DNA of 64,000 nt from Prevotella heparinolytica (GCF_004342845.1 NZ_SLXB01000013.1:33295-97294), one strand, 5' to 3'. Positions 50,082 to 58,818 are shown, numbered from the stretch's first letter. A program made the numbers and translations. The notes: generated from the sequence alone by a model not told the origin.

Positions 50082-50699
50082 TTATCGGATATGGAAGTCA
50101 AGAACTTTTTCTTCTCCAAGGTAACCTTGCAAATGCTGGCCTATACTGACGGGGCCTACTCCTGCAGGTGTTCCCGTAAACAACAAATCACCGATTTTCA
50201 ACGTCATGAAACGACTGACGTAAGCAATGATCTCGTCTACCCGGAACAGCATGTTTGATGTATTCCCATGTTGCACTTCCCGCCCGTCAATCATCAAACG
50301 GAAATCCAAACGCTGCACGTCACCACCCGCTTGTTCCAAAGGAATAAATGTACCGATAGCGGCGGAGTTGTCAAAACCCTTGCAGAGTTCCCAGGGATTG
50401 CCTACTTCACGAAACCGGCGCTGCAAATCGCGGGCCGTAAAATCAATGCCCACCGTCACCGCATCATAATAGCGGTTTGCAAAACGGGGAGCAATATTTT
50501 TCCCCAAGCGGCAGATACGTACCACAACCTCCGTCTCATAATGCAATTCATTGGAAAAGTCAGGAATGAAGAAAGGTTTACCATCCTTCAAGATAGCCGA
50601 ATCCGGTTTCATGAAAATCACCGGTTCCTTATTCTCCAACGTATGTCCCAGCTCTTTGTTATGCAGGGCATAGTTCATTCCTACAGCAATAATTTTCAT
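50082..50699 (-). CDS. Fumarylacetoacetate hydrolase family protein
   Basis: This is a 205-residue single-domain FAH-fold enzyme. Motifs are VGMNYALHNKELG, PVIFMKPDSAIL, LHYETEVVVRI (ExE-type metal ligands), VTVGIDFTARDLQ, KGFDNSAAIG and GDLLFTGTPAGVGPVSIGQ. Members act as hydrolases, decarboxylases or isomerases on beta-keto acids, for example acylpyruvate hydrolysis. The substrate is not fixed by sequence. It starts on the last base of the rex stop (TAATG), so it is coupled to rex. Confidence 0.92.
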   Translation of the reverse strand: MKIIAVGMNYALHNKELGHTLENKEPVIFMKPDSAILKDGKPFFIPDFSNELHYETEVVVRICRLGKNIAPRFANRYYDAVTVGIDFTARDLQRRFREVGNPWELCKGFDNSAAIGTFIPLEQAGGDVQRLDFRLMIDGREVQHGNTSNMLFRVDEIIAYVSRFMTLKIGDLLFTGTPAGVGPVSIGQHLQGYLGEEKVLDFHIR

Positions 50700-51355
50700 T
50701 ACTTGATTTCGTTAAAATTCAGCCTGTTAAACATCAGTGCCAAATGGGCATAAAGAGAAGTATTTTGAACAACGATATCTTCTGGAACCCGGATGCGGAA
50801 AGGGGTAAAATTCCAGACAGCTCTAATGCCTCCATCCACCATATAGTCCGTTATTTTTTGAGCAATCTCAATAGGCACTGTCAGCACACCGATATTGACG
50901 TCATATTCAAGCATCTTCTGCTTGAATTCATCCGAATGGAAGATGGGAATACCGCTCAGGGTAGTACCTACCAATTCAGGTTTCACATCGAATGCGGCAA
51001 CAATTTCCAACCCGAAGTGGTTCAAGCCTGAGTCGCTCAACAGAGCTGCTCCCAGACTTCCCACACCGAAAAGAAATGCTTTATGAATATTGGTAAATCC
51101 AAGAAAGTCTTCCAATACGGCTATCAGCGTATCCACTTCATATCCCACACGCGTACGTCCCGATATATTTACATAGGACAAATCTTTGGCTATTTGCGAA
51201 GCATCTATATTGATTTCTTTGGAAATCTGGGTAGACGAGACGAAACGCTCTCCTTTTTGTTTCAGCAACTTTACATTGGAAAGATACCATGGAAGCCGGC
51301 GCAAGGTAGGTTCCGGCACCTTTATGGTCTCTTTTTGCTGTAATGAATTGCCCAT
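50699..51355 (-). CDS. rex: Redox-sensing transcriptional repressor Rex
   Basis: This is a 218-residue protein. An N-terminal winged helix (about 15-85: VPEPTLRRLPWYLSNVKLLK, STQISKEINIDASQIAKDLS) is followed by a Rossmann NAD(H)-binding domain with GVGSLGAALLSDSGLNHFGL. A C-terminal swapped helix includes FTPFRIRVPEDIVVQNTSLY. Rex senses NADH/NAD+ and represses fermentation and respiration genes. It is first gene of the run rex-FAH-ispF-transporter. No clear Rex operator was found in its own upstream region. Confidence 0.96.
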   Translation of the reverse strand: MGNSLQQKETIKVPEPTLRRLPWYLSNVKLLKQKGERFVSSTQISKEINIDASQIAKDLSYVNISGRTRVGYEVDTLIAVLEDFLGFTNIHKAFLFGVGSLGAALLSDSGLNHFGLEIVAAFDVKPELVGTTLSGIPIFHSDEFKQKMLEYDVNIGVLTVPIEIAQKITDYMVDGGIRAVWNFTPFRIRVPEDIVVQNTSLYAHLALMFNRLNFNEIK

Positions 51356-51392
51356 AGTCTCTTATCTAAATTCTCATTTTTATTGGTGTTGA

Positions 51393-51400
51393 CAAAAATA
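51393..51400 (-). promoter_or_regulatory. -7 box of rex
   Basis: The minus-strand site is TATTTTTG, matching TAnnTTTG, 37 bp before the rex ATG. Confidence 0.55.
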
Positions 51401-51463
51401 CAGTTTTTTTTCTAATCAGTCATAAGCAAGCCTCAAAAGCTTAACATAATTTCCACAAAAGGG

Positions 51464-53968
51464 TTATTTTAAAGCAGAACGCAACAGAGGAAGGCTGAAG
51501 GAAATACCTACTGCACGAAACTTCAGGCAATCTACTCCAACAAATACTCCCACACGGCCTACCGTGGAAAGGCCAATCGAATAGCCTAATTCAGAATAAG
51601 GCTTCCGCTTGAATACCGCTATGGTACGAAGATGCAAAGCCTCGTCAAAGAACTTGTCCGACAGGAAAGGCAGTCGTTTCAATATCAGATAAGGTGTATA
51701 CCATGACATATTAACTTGTGTCCAACGGGTGTTTGCAGACAATGCATAATTGCCCATCAAGTTGAACCCTGCATCGAACGAGCGCTCCGTGACCGGAATA
51801 TCCGTAGATGCAAAATGTTTGAAATCAGGAAACTGCACATTCTTTTTGGCAAAAAGCATACCGGCTTCGGCCATCCAGAATAAACGATTGAACATACCGA
51901 AGTTCACTTCTTGCTTTGCCGAAAATTGTATCAAGTGATAAGACGTCAGATAACGGCCTCCCTTCAACGGGAAAGCACGTTCGTATTTCAAGGCAAAGGT
52001 AGGATAACGAGAATCTTCATACACTTTTCTGCCTTTAGACATATGGTAATAATACGCCGGGGTATATACCATTCCGAGAACGGTTTTCAGCACATCATTT
52101 TCAGGCATCGGTCGAAAATCATCATTTGCCGGCAGATTTTCTTCAACCGCCTTTTTGAACCAGTTATGATGAATTCGGTTTTCCACCATCTGCCTGCGCT
52201 GCCAAGAGAGCGAAGACGAAAAAAGTAATCCATTGAGAGGTTCTATCTCGTGACTGACAGTGAAGAAGGTTTTCTCATAAAGTTTCACATGATTATGACC
52301 GAACAGTGAGCTGGACAGTGCATTAATCAAACGGGGCTCTCCACTCTCACCATTATAGTCGGCAGAGGTGAATCCACCGGCAAGCGTCAGCCTACCACGG
52401 TTACGAGGGGCATAGTTCAATACCAGTTCGCCTTGCCCCATCCAGTTTTTGCAAGCAGTGGCATAGTAAACAAAAGGAGTAAAACGAAGAGAAGAAGAGG
52501 GGGATAAGTCAATGCCCATCTTCAATCGGGCTCCCAGCCAGAATCCATCTACGAAATTGTATTCAGGAACGTAGGCAGGTAGACCCGGAAACGTGATCCA
52601 AGCTTTCTTATCGGAAGTAGCAAACGTCCGTCCGAACAGGAAAGTATTTACAATACCGCCCAACACATTTTGTTTATGAGGGCTCTTTTTATCAAGAGAA
52701 TCTTTTTGCAACATCTTCTGTTCCTTGTATTGATAACTTTGCTGTTCGTCCGGCTTTAATGGCACACTACGCACCGTGGCCCAGTAAAGGGAATCTTTTT
52801 TGTCAGCCAATGAATCTACTTCGGTATTGGCACGAACCATACCGGCAGGACGCTCATATTTATGTTTTCGTCGTTCCATCGTTTTCTTTGCCTGTACAGC
52901 CGTGGTATTATCAACCGCAACATGTGGCATCGACCTTACATCCTGATTTAGTTCTGTCTTCACACTCGTGTAATGCACTGCCGCAAGATAGGATGCTTCT
53001 GCCTTGAATCCCATCACATCAATGGAGGTAAACGAAGTGGTGGAAACAGGTAGAAATATACTCGGCTGTACCTCTTGGCAGATTACTTTAATGGTAGCCT
53101 TCATGCCGTTTCCACGAATCTCGGCATTTGCTGCCGACACGCTCCACAAATCTTCCACAATAAACCAATCCCCCTCCAGCAGACGAACATCGGGTTTCTT
53201 GGGTATAACCCGAATTTTATTTATCATCCGGCCGTTTTCCATAAAATAACCGTCAAGCCGAAAACGATAGTACGAAAAAGCATTTTTATTCAAAGGGGAT
53301 ATCCTCCCGAATATTTCCGGTGCGTAGAAGTTTACTGTTGTCAACCCCAAGTCTATCTGTACACTCTCCGGAAAGGAATTCTTACGGGCCACCACCCGCT
53401 TGCTCCAAATGTTGGGGGCTTTGAAAGTTATCACTTGTTGTTCTTCCATCAAAAACAATTTCCCAAGCGACTCTTTAGATTCTTTCCTTATCTCCTTAGA
53501 AAGTTTCAATATTCCCGGAATAGAAGTCCCTTTACCTGTCCCTTTCAGATAGGTGCCCGCCGTAAACTCCTTTACCAAGGTGCGATAATAAGAGGCTCTG
53601 GCTATAGCCTTGCGTATCACAGCATAGGCAGGATCTTCCGCATTTTTTGTAACATTCACTTCCGGCAACGAATAGATACGCTCGGTAAGCACCACATTCT
53701 TTTCATAATCATGCCCGGACATCCGGAAGGAAAAGCTTTGAGACACAAAGCCTAAAGATGAAACCTCGCAAGTATAAACTCCGGCTGCCAAGTTTGTCCG
53801 AAACCGTCCTTGCTCATCGGTGGTGAAACCTGATTTAGTTTCTCGCAAATAGAAGGCTGCGTGAGGCACCGGATTACCGGCATCATCAACAACTGTACCT
53901 TTGAATATTTGTGCGGAAGAGAAGATTGTCATGAGACATAATAGTAACAATCCGATAAATCTTTTCAT
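51464..53968 (-). CDS. DUF5686 outer-membrane protein with a carboxypeptidase-regulatory-like domain
   Basis: The protein has 834 residues and a signal peptide (to about 19). A beta-sandwich regulatory-like domain spans about 22-100 (IFKGTVVDDAGNPVPHAAFY, GVYTCEVSSLGFVSQSFSF). A DUF5686 region follows, starting with DPAYAVIRKAIARASYYRTL, then a predicted beta-barrel to the C-terminus (VGISFSLPLLRSALK). Such proteins are outer-membrane proteins of unknown function common in Bacteroidetes. The region 355-460 is Lys/Glu-rich and probably periplasmic or surface loop. Monocistronic, divergent from the SUI1 gene. Confidence 0.88.
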   Translation of the reverse strand: MKRFIGLLLLCLMTIFSSAQIFKGTVVDDAGNPVPHAAFYLRETKSGFTTDEQGRFRTNLAAGVYTCEVSSLGFVSQSFSFRMSGHDYEKNVVLTERIYSLPEVNVTKNAEDPAYAVIRKAIARASYYRTLVKEFTAGTYLKGTGKGTSIPGILKLSKEIRKESKESLGKLFLMEEQQVITFKAPNIWSKRVVARKNSFPESVQIDLGLTTVNFYAPEIFGRISPLNKNAFSYYRFRLDGYFMENGRMINKIRVIPKKPDVRLLEGDWFIVEDLWSVSAANAEIRGNGMKATIKVICQEVQPSIFLPVSTTSFTSIDVMGFKAEASYLAAVHYTSVKTELNQDVRSMPHVAVDNTTAVQAKKTMERRKHKYERPAGMVRANTEVDSLADKKDSLYWATVRSVPLKPDEQQSYQYKEQKMLQKDSLDKKSPHKQNVLGGIVNTFLFGRTFATSDKKAWITFPGLPAYVPEYNFVDGFWLGARLKMGIDLSPSSSLRFTPFVYYATACKNWMGQGELVLNYAPRNRGRLTLAGGFTSADYNGESGEPRLINALSSSLFGHNHVKLYEKTFFTVSHEIEPLNGLLFSSSLSWQRRQMVENRIHHNWFKKAVEENLPANDDFRPMPENDVLKTVLGMVYTPAYYYHMSKGRKVYEDSRYPTFALKYERAFPLKGGRYLTSYHLIQFSAKQEVNFGMFNRLFWMAEAGMLFAKKNVQFPDFKHFASTDIPVTERSFDAGFNLMGNYALSANTRWTQVNMSWYTPYLILKRLPFLSDKFFDEALHLRTIAVFKRKPYSELGYSIGLSTVGRVGVFVGVDCLKFRAVGISFSLPLLRSALK

Positions 53969-54052
53969 ACGTGTTTTCAGAATTAAATGCAGTTTTTATT
54001 TCCATTAGACGACAAAAGTGGTAAAAAACTGCAATATTCCATGTAAAATAAT

Positions 54053-54060
54053 TACTTTTG
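54053..54060 (+). promoter_or_regulatory. -7 box of the SUI1-family gene
   Basis: TACTTTTG matches TAnnTTTG and lies 23 bp before the ATG at 54084. Confidence 0.55.
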
Positions 54061-54083
54061 ATTGCTATAAACAAAAACAAGAT

Positions 54084-54431
54084 ATGAAAAAGAACGACTG
54101 GAAAGAACGGCTGAATATTGTTTATTCTACCAACCCCGACTATAATTATGAAATGACTGATGACGAAGAGCAAGCCACCCTCCCACCCTCGCAACAGCGC
54201 CTGCGCATACAGCTGGATCGCAAGAACCGCGGTGGTAAAGTTGTTACCCTCGTCACCGGCTTTGTGGGTACAGATAATGACCTCAAGGAATTGGGTAAAT
54301 TATTGAAAAGCAAATGCGGTGTAGGCGGCAGTGCCAAGGACGGCGAGATTATAGTGCAAGGAGACTTCAAATTGAAAATAATAGAACTTCTCAAGAAAGA
54401 AGGATATACCCAAGTCAAACCGGTAGGATAA
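54084..54431 (+). CDS. SUI1/YciH-family translation factor
   Basis: This is a 115-residue protein. The start is ATG 54084 (MKKNDWKERLNIVYSTNPDY), because the open frame upstream to 54018 covers the promoter. The SUI1/eIF1-like core (about 40-115) has RLRIQLDRKNRGGKVVTLVT, GFVGTDNDLKELGKLLKSKC, GVGGSAKDGEIIVQGDF and a C-terminal IIELLKKEGYTQVKPVG. It resembles E. coli YciH, an inhibitor-like factor of translation initiation. A long C-terminal tail is absent. Confidence 0.92.
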   Translation: MKKNDWKERLNIVYSTNPDYNYEMTDDEEQATLPPSQQRLRIQLDRKNRGGKVVTLVTGFVGTDNDLKELGKLLKSKCGVGGSAKDGEIIVQGDFKLKIIELLKKEGYTQVKPVG

Positions 54432-54593
54432 CAGATGCCTGAACGATATACAGTTTGTTCACACGTCCCCTCCCGATCCGCACTTATACTTGCGCTAAAA
54501 ATGAAACAATCCGATAGCCTTGCGAACGCCTCCTCCCCTTGTTTGTAATTCATAGAGGGTCAGCATCTTATGTCTGCACACAAGTAAGGCCTA

Positions 54594-54747
54594 ATTTCAG
54601 CGGGCATAAGCCCACACTTTAGCGAACCTCCCCCCGCACTTTAAGAGGGCTAAGCCCGCACTTTAAGGAAGCTAAGCCCACACTTTAGGAGAGGTAAGCC
54701 CACGCATTAAGGAAGGTTAGCCCGCACTTTAGGAAAGCCTAATCGAC
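54594..54747. repeat. 22-bp tandem array, seven units
   Basis: Units begin at 54594, 54616, 54638, 54660, 54682, 54704 and 54726, exactly 22 bp apart. The core is CACTTTAAGGRGGCTAAGCC-like; GGGCTAAGCCC in one unit is palindromic. It lies between the SUI1 gene and the tsf terminator. Nothing else was noted in 54432-54776. Confidence 0.9.
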
Positions 54748-54776
54748 AGGTTATCCACAGCATCAACCGGGAGACA

Positions 54777-54815
54777 TAAAAAAAGTGACCATTGAGGAAT
54801 CCCCCAACGGCCACT
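54777..54815 (-). terminator. Terminator of the rplM-rpsI-rpsB-tsf operon
   Basis: On the minus strand AGTGGCC pairs with GGTCACT (one G-U) around an 18-base loop, followed by seven T's. It lies 27 bp beyond the tsf stop. Confidence 0.8.
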
Positions 54816-54841
54816 ATGGTATCTATGAAATCACGTTTAAA

Positions 54842-55834
54842 TTATTCGGCACGCAAAGTAAAGCGCTTGAAGTCAACGATCTTCAATTCCGGATCAGCTT
54901 CTTTCAACACTTCTCTTACTGTCTTCTTTGCATCCATGATGTCTTCTTGATTCAGCAAGCATACTTCTTTCAAGAACTTGCCCAAGCGACCTTTTGCAAT
55001 ATTCTGAATCATCTGCTCAGGCAGATTGGCTGCTTTCTCAGTAGAAACGGAAGCGATGATTTCCTTTGCTTTTGCCACATCCTCTGCTGTAATCCAGCCT
55101 TTGGCCATGTTGCTTTCCATGTGGTCTTCGCTGTCTACGTGAGCAGGGTTGATGCCCGCTTTCTTCAAAGCAGCCTCTACAGCTTTCTGCACTTGTTCTG
55201 CTTTAGTCTTTTCGATAGCCACTTCAATCTCTTTCTGCTTCACCTCTTCTGAAACACCGTCTTCATCAATTGCAAGCGGATTCATGGCAGCAATCTGCAT
55301 AGCTACCTGCTTGGCCAACTGTTCGTCAACATTCTTGTTGAAAGCAGCAATGGTACAAAGGCCATTTCTATTCATGTGGTTGTAAACAACAGTGTTTACT
55401 CCCTCTACCACCATGTAACCATCAAGTTCCATCTTCTCACCTGTAATACCGCTACGGTCGACCACTGCATCCTGTACAGTACCATTACCCATCGGCAACG
55501 CTTTTACTTCGTCCAACGTCTTGCACTTATTAGCCACAGCCAAGTCAAGAATATCCTGAGTCAGCTTCACGAAATCGGCATTCTGAGCCACGAAGTCAGT
55601 CTCACACTTCAAGGCAAGAATAACGGCAAAATCGCCGGTTGTCTTAGCCAAGACACAACCTTCAGAAGCCTCGCGGTCTGAACGCTTAGCAGCAACGGCT
55701 TGTCCTTTCTTACGGATAATCTCCATCGCCTTGTCAAAATCGCCTTCAGCCTCAGTTAATGCGTTCTTACAATCCATCATACCAGCACCGGTCATTTTCC
55801 GGAGCTTGGTTATATCAGCCATTGTTACAGCCAT
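54842..55834 (-). CDS. tsf: Translation elongation factor Ts
   Basis: The protein has 330 residues, slightly longer than E. coli Ts, as usual in Bacteroides. The UBA-like N-terminus and first motif are DITKLRKMTGAGMMDCKNAL and KAMEIIRKKGQAVAAKRSDR; the second is CETDFVAQNADFVKL. The C-terminal core includes MQIAAMNPLAI and EQMIQNIAKGRLGKFLKEVC. It catalyses GDP-GTP exchange on EF-Tu. Last gene of the ribosomal operon, 123 bp after rpsB. A GAGAATTG repeat fills part of that gap. Confidence 0.98.
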   Translation of the reverse strand: MAVTMADITKLRKMTGAGMMDCKNALTEAEGDFDKAMEIIRKKGQAVAAKRSDREASEGCVLAKTTGDFAVILALKCETDFVAQNADFVKLTQDILDLAVANKCKTLDEVKALPMGNGTVQDAVVDRSGITGEKMELDGYMVVEGVNTVVYNHMNRNGLCTIAAFNKNVDEQLAKQVAMQIAAMNPLAIDEDGVSEEVKQKEIEVAIEKTKAEQVQKAVEAALKKAGINPAHVDSEDHMESNMAKGWITAEDVAKAKEIIASVSTEKAANLPEQMIQNIAKGRLGKFLKEVCLLNQEDIMDAKKTVREVLKEADPELKIVDFKRFTLRAE

Positions 55835-55893
55835 AATATCTTTGTATTTTAAATTGTTAGTAATATATCTTATAAAGAAATGAGAGCCAAGAA

Positions 55894-55950
55894 TAGAGAA
55901 TTGAGAATTGCCGTAAAGTAACTCTCAACTTTCAATTCTCAACTCTCAAC
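55894..55950. repeat. GAGAATTG inverted repeat between rpsB and tsf
   Basis: AGAGAATTGAGAATTG (55895-55910) faces CAATTCTCAACTCTCAA (55933-55949). The same TTGAGAGTTGAG type recurs upstream of rpsB at 56901-56932. It could fold in the operon mRNA. Confidence 0.7.
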
Positions 55951-55957
55951 GGTATGA

Positions 55958-56794
55958 TTAAGCCTCTTCGTCTTCCTTCATGAAAGCAGCAGCCTTAGCA
56001 GCATTGATTGCTTCCTCGTCAGACTTGTCGAGCCTTGCTTTTGTAGTTTTCTTCTTACCCTTGTTGGCAGGGGCTTCACCGGCAGCTTCCATGTCTACCT
56101 TTTCAGCCTTACGTTCTTCCAATCCTTCCAGCATAGCGGCGCAGCAAGCATCGAGAATCACTTCTACCGACTTAGTGGCATCATCATTTGCCGGAATCAC
56201 GAAATCAACATTCGTAGGATCGGAGTTCGTATCAACGATGCCGAATACGGGAATACCCAAACGGTTGGCTTCGCGAACAGCGATGTTCTCCTTCATTACG
56301 TCAATAACGAACAAAGCAGACGGCAGACGAGTCAGGTCGGCAATGGACCCCAACGTCTTGTCCAGCTTGGCACGTTGACGAGAAATCTGAAGAATTTCTC
56401 TCTTGGAGAGGTTAGAATAAGTACCATCGTTAGTCAACTTATCGATAGTAGCCATCTTCTTGACAGCCTTACGGATAGTCGGGAAGTTTGTCAACATTCC
56501 GCCCGGCCAACGCTCGATTACATAAGGCATATTTACAGATGCTGCCTTGTCGGCAACCACCTGCTTTGCTTGTTTTTTAGTAGCAACAAACAGGACTTTC
56601 TTTCCTGATTTAGCGATTTGCTTCAAAGCTTCGGCAGCTTCGTCTATTTTAGCAACCGTTTTGTTGAGGTCAATGATATGAATACCATTGCGCTCCATGA
56701 AGATATAAGGAGCCATCGAAGGGTTCCACTTTCTTTTCAAATGGCCGAAGTGGCAACCGGCTTCCAATAATGTATCAAAATTTGTTCTAGACAT
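55958..56794 (-). CDS. rpsB: 30S ribosomal protein S2
   Basis: The protein has 278 residues, longer than E. coli S2 because of an acidic/basic C-terminal tail (AAGEAPANKGKKKTTKARLD). Diagnostic blocks are LLEAGCHFGHLKRKWNPSMA, PYIFMERNGIHIIDLNKTVA, ERWPGGMLTNFPTIRKAVK and GIPVFGIVDTNSDPTNVDFV. It is an essential small-subunit protein. Third gene of the operon, before tsf. Confidence 0.98.
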   Translation of the reverse strand: MSRTNFDTLLEAGCHFGHLKRKWNPSMAPYIFMERNGIHIIDLNKTVAKIDEAAEALKQIAKSGKKVLFVATKKQAKQVVADKAASVNMPYVIERWPGGMLTNFPTIRKAVKKMATIDKLTNDGTYSNLSKREILQISRQRAKLDKTLGSIADLTRLPSALFVIDVMKENIAVREANRLGIPVFGIVDTNSDPTNVDFVIPANDDATKSVEVILDACCAAMLEGLEERKAEKVDMEAAGEAPANKGKKKTTKARLDKSDEEAINAAKAAAFMKEDEEA

Positions 56795-56900
56795 TTTCTT
56801 TTAATTTAATCGTTTACTTTCTTTTTTGTTTCTTCTAAACCAACCGCCGGGTAGTCTGAATCTGAAGAGTCCCGGTAGTTTAGATACTAAACGCTCTATC

Positions 56901-56932
56901 AGTTGAGAGTTGAGAGATGAAAGTTGAGAATT
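56901..56932. repeat. TTGAGAGTTGAG-type repeat between rpsI and rpsB
   Basis: Direct copies of TTGAGAG and TTGAGAA lie next to a stretch (about 56830-56912) that on the minus strand looks partly like a degraded tRNA (D-arm-like CTGATAGAG, stem GTTTA/TAAAC). The tRNA reading is speculative. The 172-bp gap holds no gene. Confidence 0.6.
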
Positions 56933-56966
56933 ATGCAACTTGTCCGCCCCAACCGTTCTCCAACTC

Positions 56967-57353
56967 TTAACGTTTACTGAACTGGAATCTGCGACGAGCT
57001 TTCGGACGTCCCGGTTTCTTACGCTCAACAGCGCGCGGGTCGCGGGTCATAAAGCCTTCAGCACGGAGGGCAGGCTTGTCCTCGGCATTGATTTTCACCA
57101 ATGCACGGGCAATTGCCAAACGCAAAGCCTGAGACTGGCCGGTGAAACCACCACCGCAAAGATTCACTTTGATGTCATACTTTTCTGCAACACCCAGTTT
57201 ATTCAACGGCTGTTTAACAACATACTGAAGAATGCTTGATGGAAAGTACTCTGCGAGGTCTCTCTTATTAATAGTAATCTTTCCGGTACCTTCGCTTACG
57301 AAAATACGTGCAACTGCACTTTTACGTCTGCCTAATGCATTTACTACTTCCAT
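56967..57353 (-). CDS. rpsI: 30S ribosomal protein S9
   Basis: This is a 128-residue protein of normal length. It contains VVNALGRRKSAVARIFVSEG, TGKITINKRDLAEYFPSSI, GGGFTGQSQALRLAIARALV and a C-terminal GRPKARRRFQFSKR whose final Lys-Arg reaches the P-site tRNA. It follows rplM by 6 bp, the conserved L13-S9 pair. Confidence 0.98.
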   Translation of the reverse strand: MEVVNALGRRKSAVARIFVSEGTGKITINKRDLAEYFPSSILQYVVKQPLNKLGVAEKYDIKVNLCGGGFTGQSQALRLAIARALVKINAEDKPALRAEGFMTRDPRAVERKKPGRPKARRRFQFSKR

Positions 57354-57359
57354 TATCTC

Positions 57360-57821
57360 TTATTTAAGTACGTTAATATCAATCAATTTCGGGTTCTGGG
57401 CACTGTGTTTGTGCTCGCTACCGGCATATACATACATATTGCTCAGCAATTTTGCGCCCAATTTGTTTTTAGGCAACATACCCTTTACTACTTTTCTCAG
57501 CAACTTGTCATCACCGTTCGGTTTAGCCTGCAAACGAGCAGGAGTGATTTCTCTCTGACCGCCGGGATAGCCTGTGTATGACAGATATACTTTGTCATTC
57601 CACTTGTTACCGGTTAATTTTACTTTGTCGGCATTGATAATGATTACATTATCGCCACAATCTACATGAGGAGTAAAGTTTGGTTTATACTTCCCTCTCA
57701 ACAGTTTCGCAACTTTTGCGCCCAGACGACCCAATACTTGATCTGTGGCATCCACAATGACCCATTCTTTAGTCACCGTAGCCTTGTTTGCAGAAATGGT
57801 CTTGTAACTTAAAGTATCCAC
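57360..57821 (-). CDS. rplM: 50S ribosomal protein L13
   Basis: The protein has 153 residues. L13 blocks are DATDQVLGRLGAKVAKLLRG, NFTPHVDCGDNVIIINADKV, KLTGNKWNDKVYLSYTGYPG, GGQREITPARLQAKPNGDDK and MLPKNKLGAKLLSNMYVYAG. First gene of rplM-rpsI-rpsB-tsf. It is preceded by a leader of about 120 nt that may carry L13-type autoregulation (inference). Confidence 0.98.
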   Translation of the reverse strand: MDTLSYKTISANKATVTKEWVIVDATDQVLGRLGAKVAKLLRGKYKPNFTPHVDCGDNVIIINADKVKLTGNKWNDKVYLSYTGYPGGQREITPARLQAKPNGDDKLLRKVVKGMLPKNKLGAKLLSNMYVYAGSEHKHSAQNPKLIDINVLK

Positions 57822-57950
57822 TCTTAATTGTTTTTTTTAAAATTGTTACTACTAAAATATTTCCTTCACCACAAGCCATTCACCCCGGACAATGAGTGAT
57901 TAACTTGCTATGAATTAATTGCTTATCCTTTTGAGATAATAATCGGCTTG

Positions 57951-57981
57951 CAAAGGTACGGATTTTCTTAGAATTGGCAAA
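57951..57981 (-). promoter_or_regulatory. Promoter of the rplM operon
   Basis: On the minus strand TTTG (57981-57978), a 19-bp gap, and TACCTTTG (57958-57951) give the best -33/-7 match in the window. Transcription would start near 57944, leaving a 5' leader of about 120 nt before rplM. Confidence 0.75.
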
Positions 57982-58093
57982 CCTTTTCCTCTTTTTTTTA
58001 GGAAGCCACTTGGCTGATATACAATAGACAAAGTACCCCACAAGGGCGTTTGCTCCCTTGCAGGGCAACTTCCGGTTCGCATCTTCCGTTTGC

Positions 58094-58113
58094 TGGCTAT
58101 TGCGCAATAGCCA
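58094..58113. other. 20-bp perfect palindrome upstream of the rplM operon
   Basis: TGGCTATTGC followed by its reverse complement, in the 58000-58147 gap between the rplM promoter and the DUF4488 gene end. Two related stretches nearby (GCCACTTGGCTGATATAC near 58004 and GCCACCTGGCAGATAC near 58110) suggest a decayed repeat. There is no T-run, so it is not a clear terminator. Confidence 0.65.
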
Positions 58114-58147
58114 CCTGGCAGATACCAGAACATGGAGGCGTACTCCG

Positions 58148-58636
58148 TCAACGCACAATATCTTCGGGAAACTTTGCAGGCATGTTTACCCGCTTCCAGG
58201 TTTCATGAAACCACGTATTCAGTTCATTCCCATTCAGGTCTTGAGCAATAAAGAACTTCAAATACATAACTCCATCATCCCCCATTTCAAATTCCAAAAT
58301 ATTGTCTTTATGATCCAGCATAGGCAGGTGGATATTCCTCTCAATACTTTCCCTATAAGAATTATCCGTCAGTTGTTGATACGTTCCATAGCCCGTAATG
58401 ATGGCATCTGAACCCGGAATAATCGTAAAGTTGACAATACGACCATCCTCGCTCAGCACCTTGAAGGTATTACTCGGTTTCAATACTCCGGGAACATCCG
58501 GAATTTCGGATACATAGTGGCATAACTGCCAAATTCCCGCTAAATTTGCAGGCTTAAACTCGGTTTTCTCCTGTGCATTGACTCCTGCCGCAAGCAACGC
58601 CGCTGCCAGCATGGCAAAGAAATAGCTACGTTTCAT
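58148..58636 (-). CDS. DUF4488-family secreted protein
   Basis: The protein has 162 residues and a signal peptide ([21 protein letters not shown]). The mature part matches a lipocalin-like DUF4488 fold: [59 protein letters not shown] and [10 protein letters not shown] near the end. Members are periplasmic proteins of unknown role in Bacteroides. Monocistronic. Confidence 0.85.
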   Translation of the reverse strand: MKRSYFFAMLAAALLAAGVNAQEKTEFKPANLAGIWQLCHYVSEIPDVPGVLKPSNTFKVLSEDGRIVNFTIIPGSDAIITGYGTYQQLTDNSYRESIERNIHLPMLDHKDNILEFEMGDDGVMYLKFFIAQDLNGNELNTWFHETWKRVNMPAKFPEDIVR

Positions 58637-58756
58637 ATTCGTATATATTGGTTAACGTTATGCCTTTTCCGTCTGATACAAATATAACGATTTATTTTGA
58701 GAATATAAGAGTACTCCCTGAGTTATTTTCAAACCAATTCCCAACATTTTGTGCAC

Positions 58757-58795
58757 AAAAAAAAGGCCTGCACAAACGAATGTCTGTACAGGCCA
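58757..58795 (-). terminator. asnS terminator
   Basis: On the minus strand GGCCTGTACAGAC pairs with TTTGTGCAGGCC (imperfect middle), followed by eight to nine T's. It lies just after the asnS stop at 58819. Confidence 0.9.
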
Positions 58796-58818
58796 TCGAG
58801 TTTATTTATATCCGCCGA

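Noticed and set aside
54594..54747. CRISPR array
   Set aside because: Units are contiguous with no separate spacers, the same is true of the other arrays, and no cas gene is in the window.
57880..58158. 92-residue minus-strand ORF upstream of rplM
   Set aside because: It covers the rplM promoter and the 20-bp palindrome. Composition is not protein-like.
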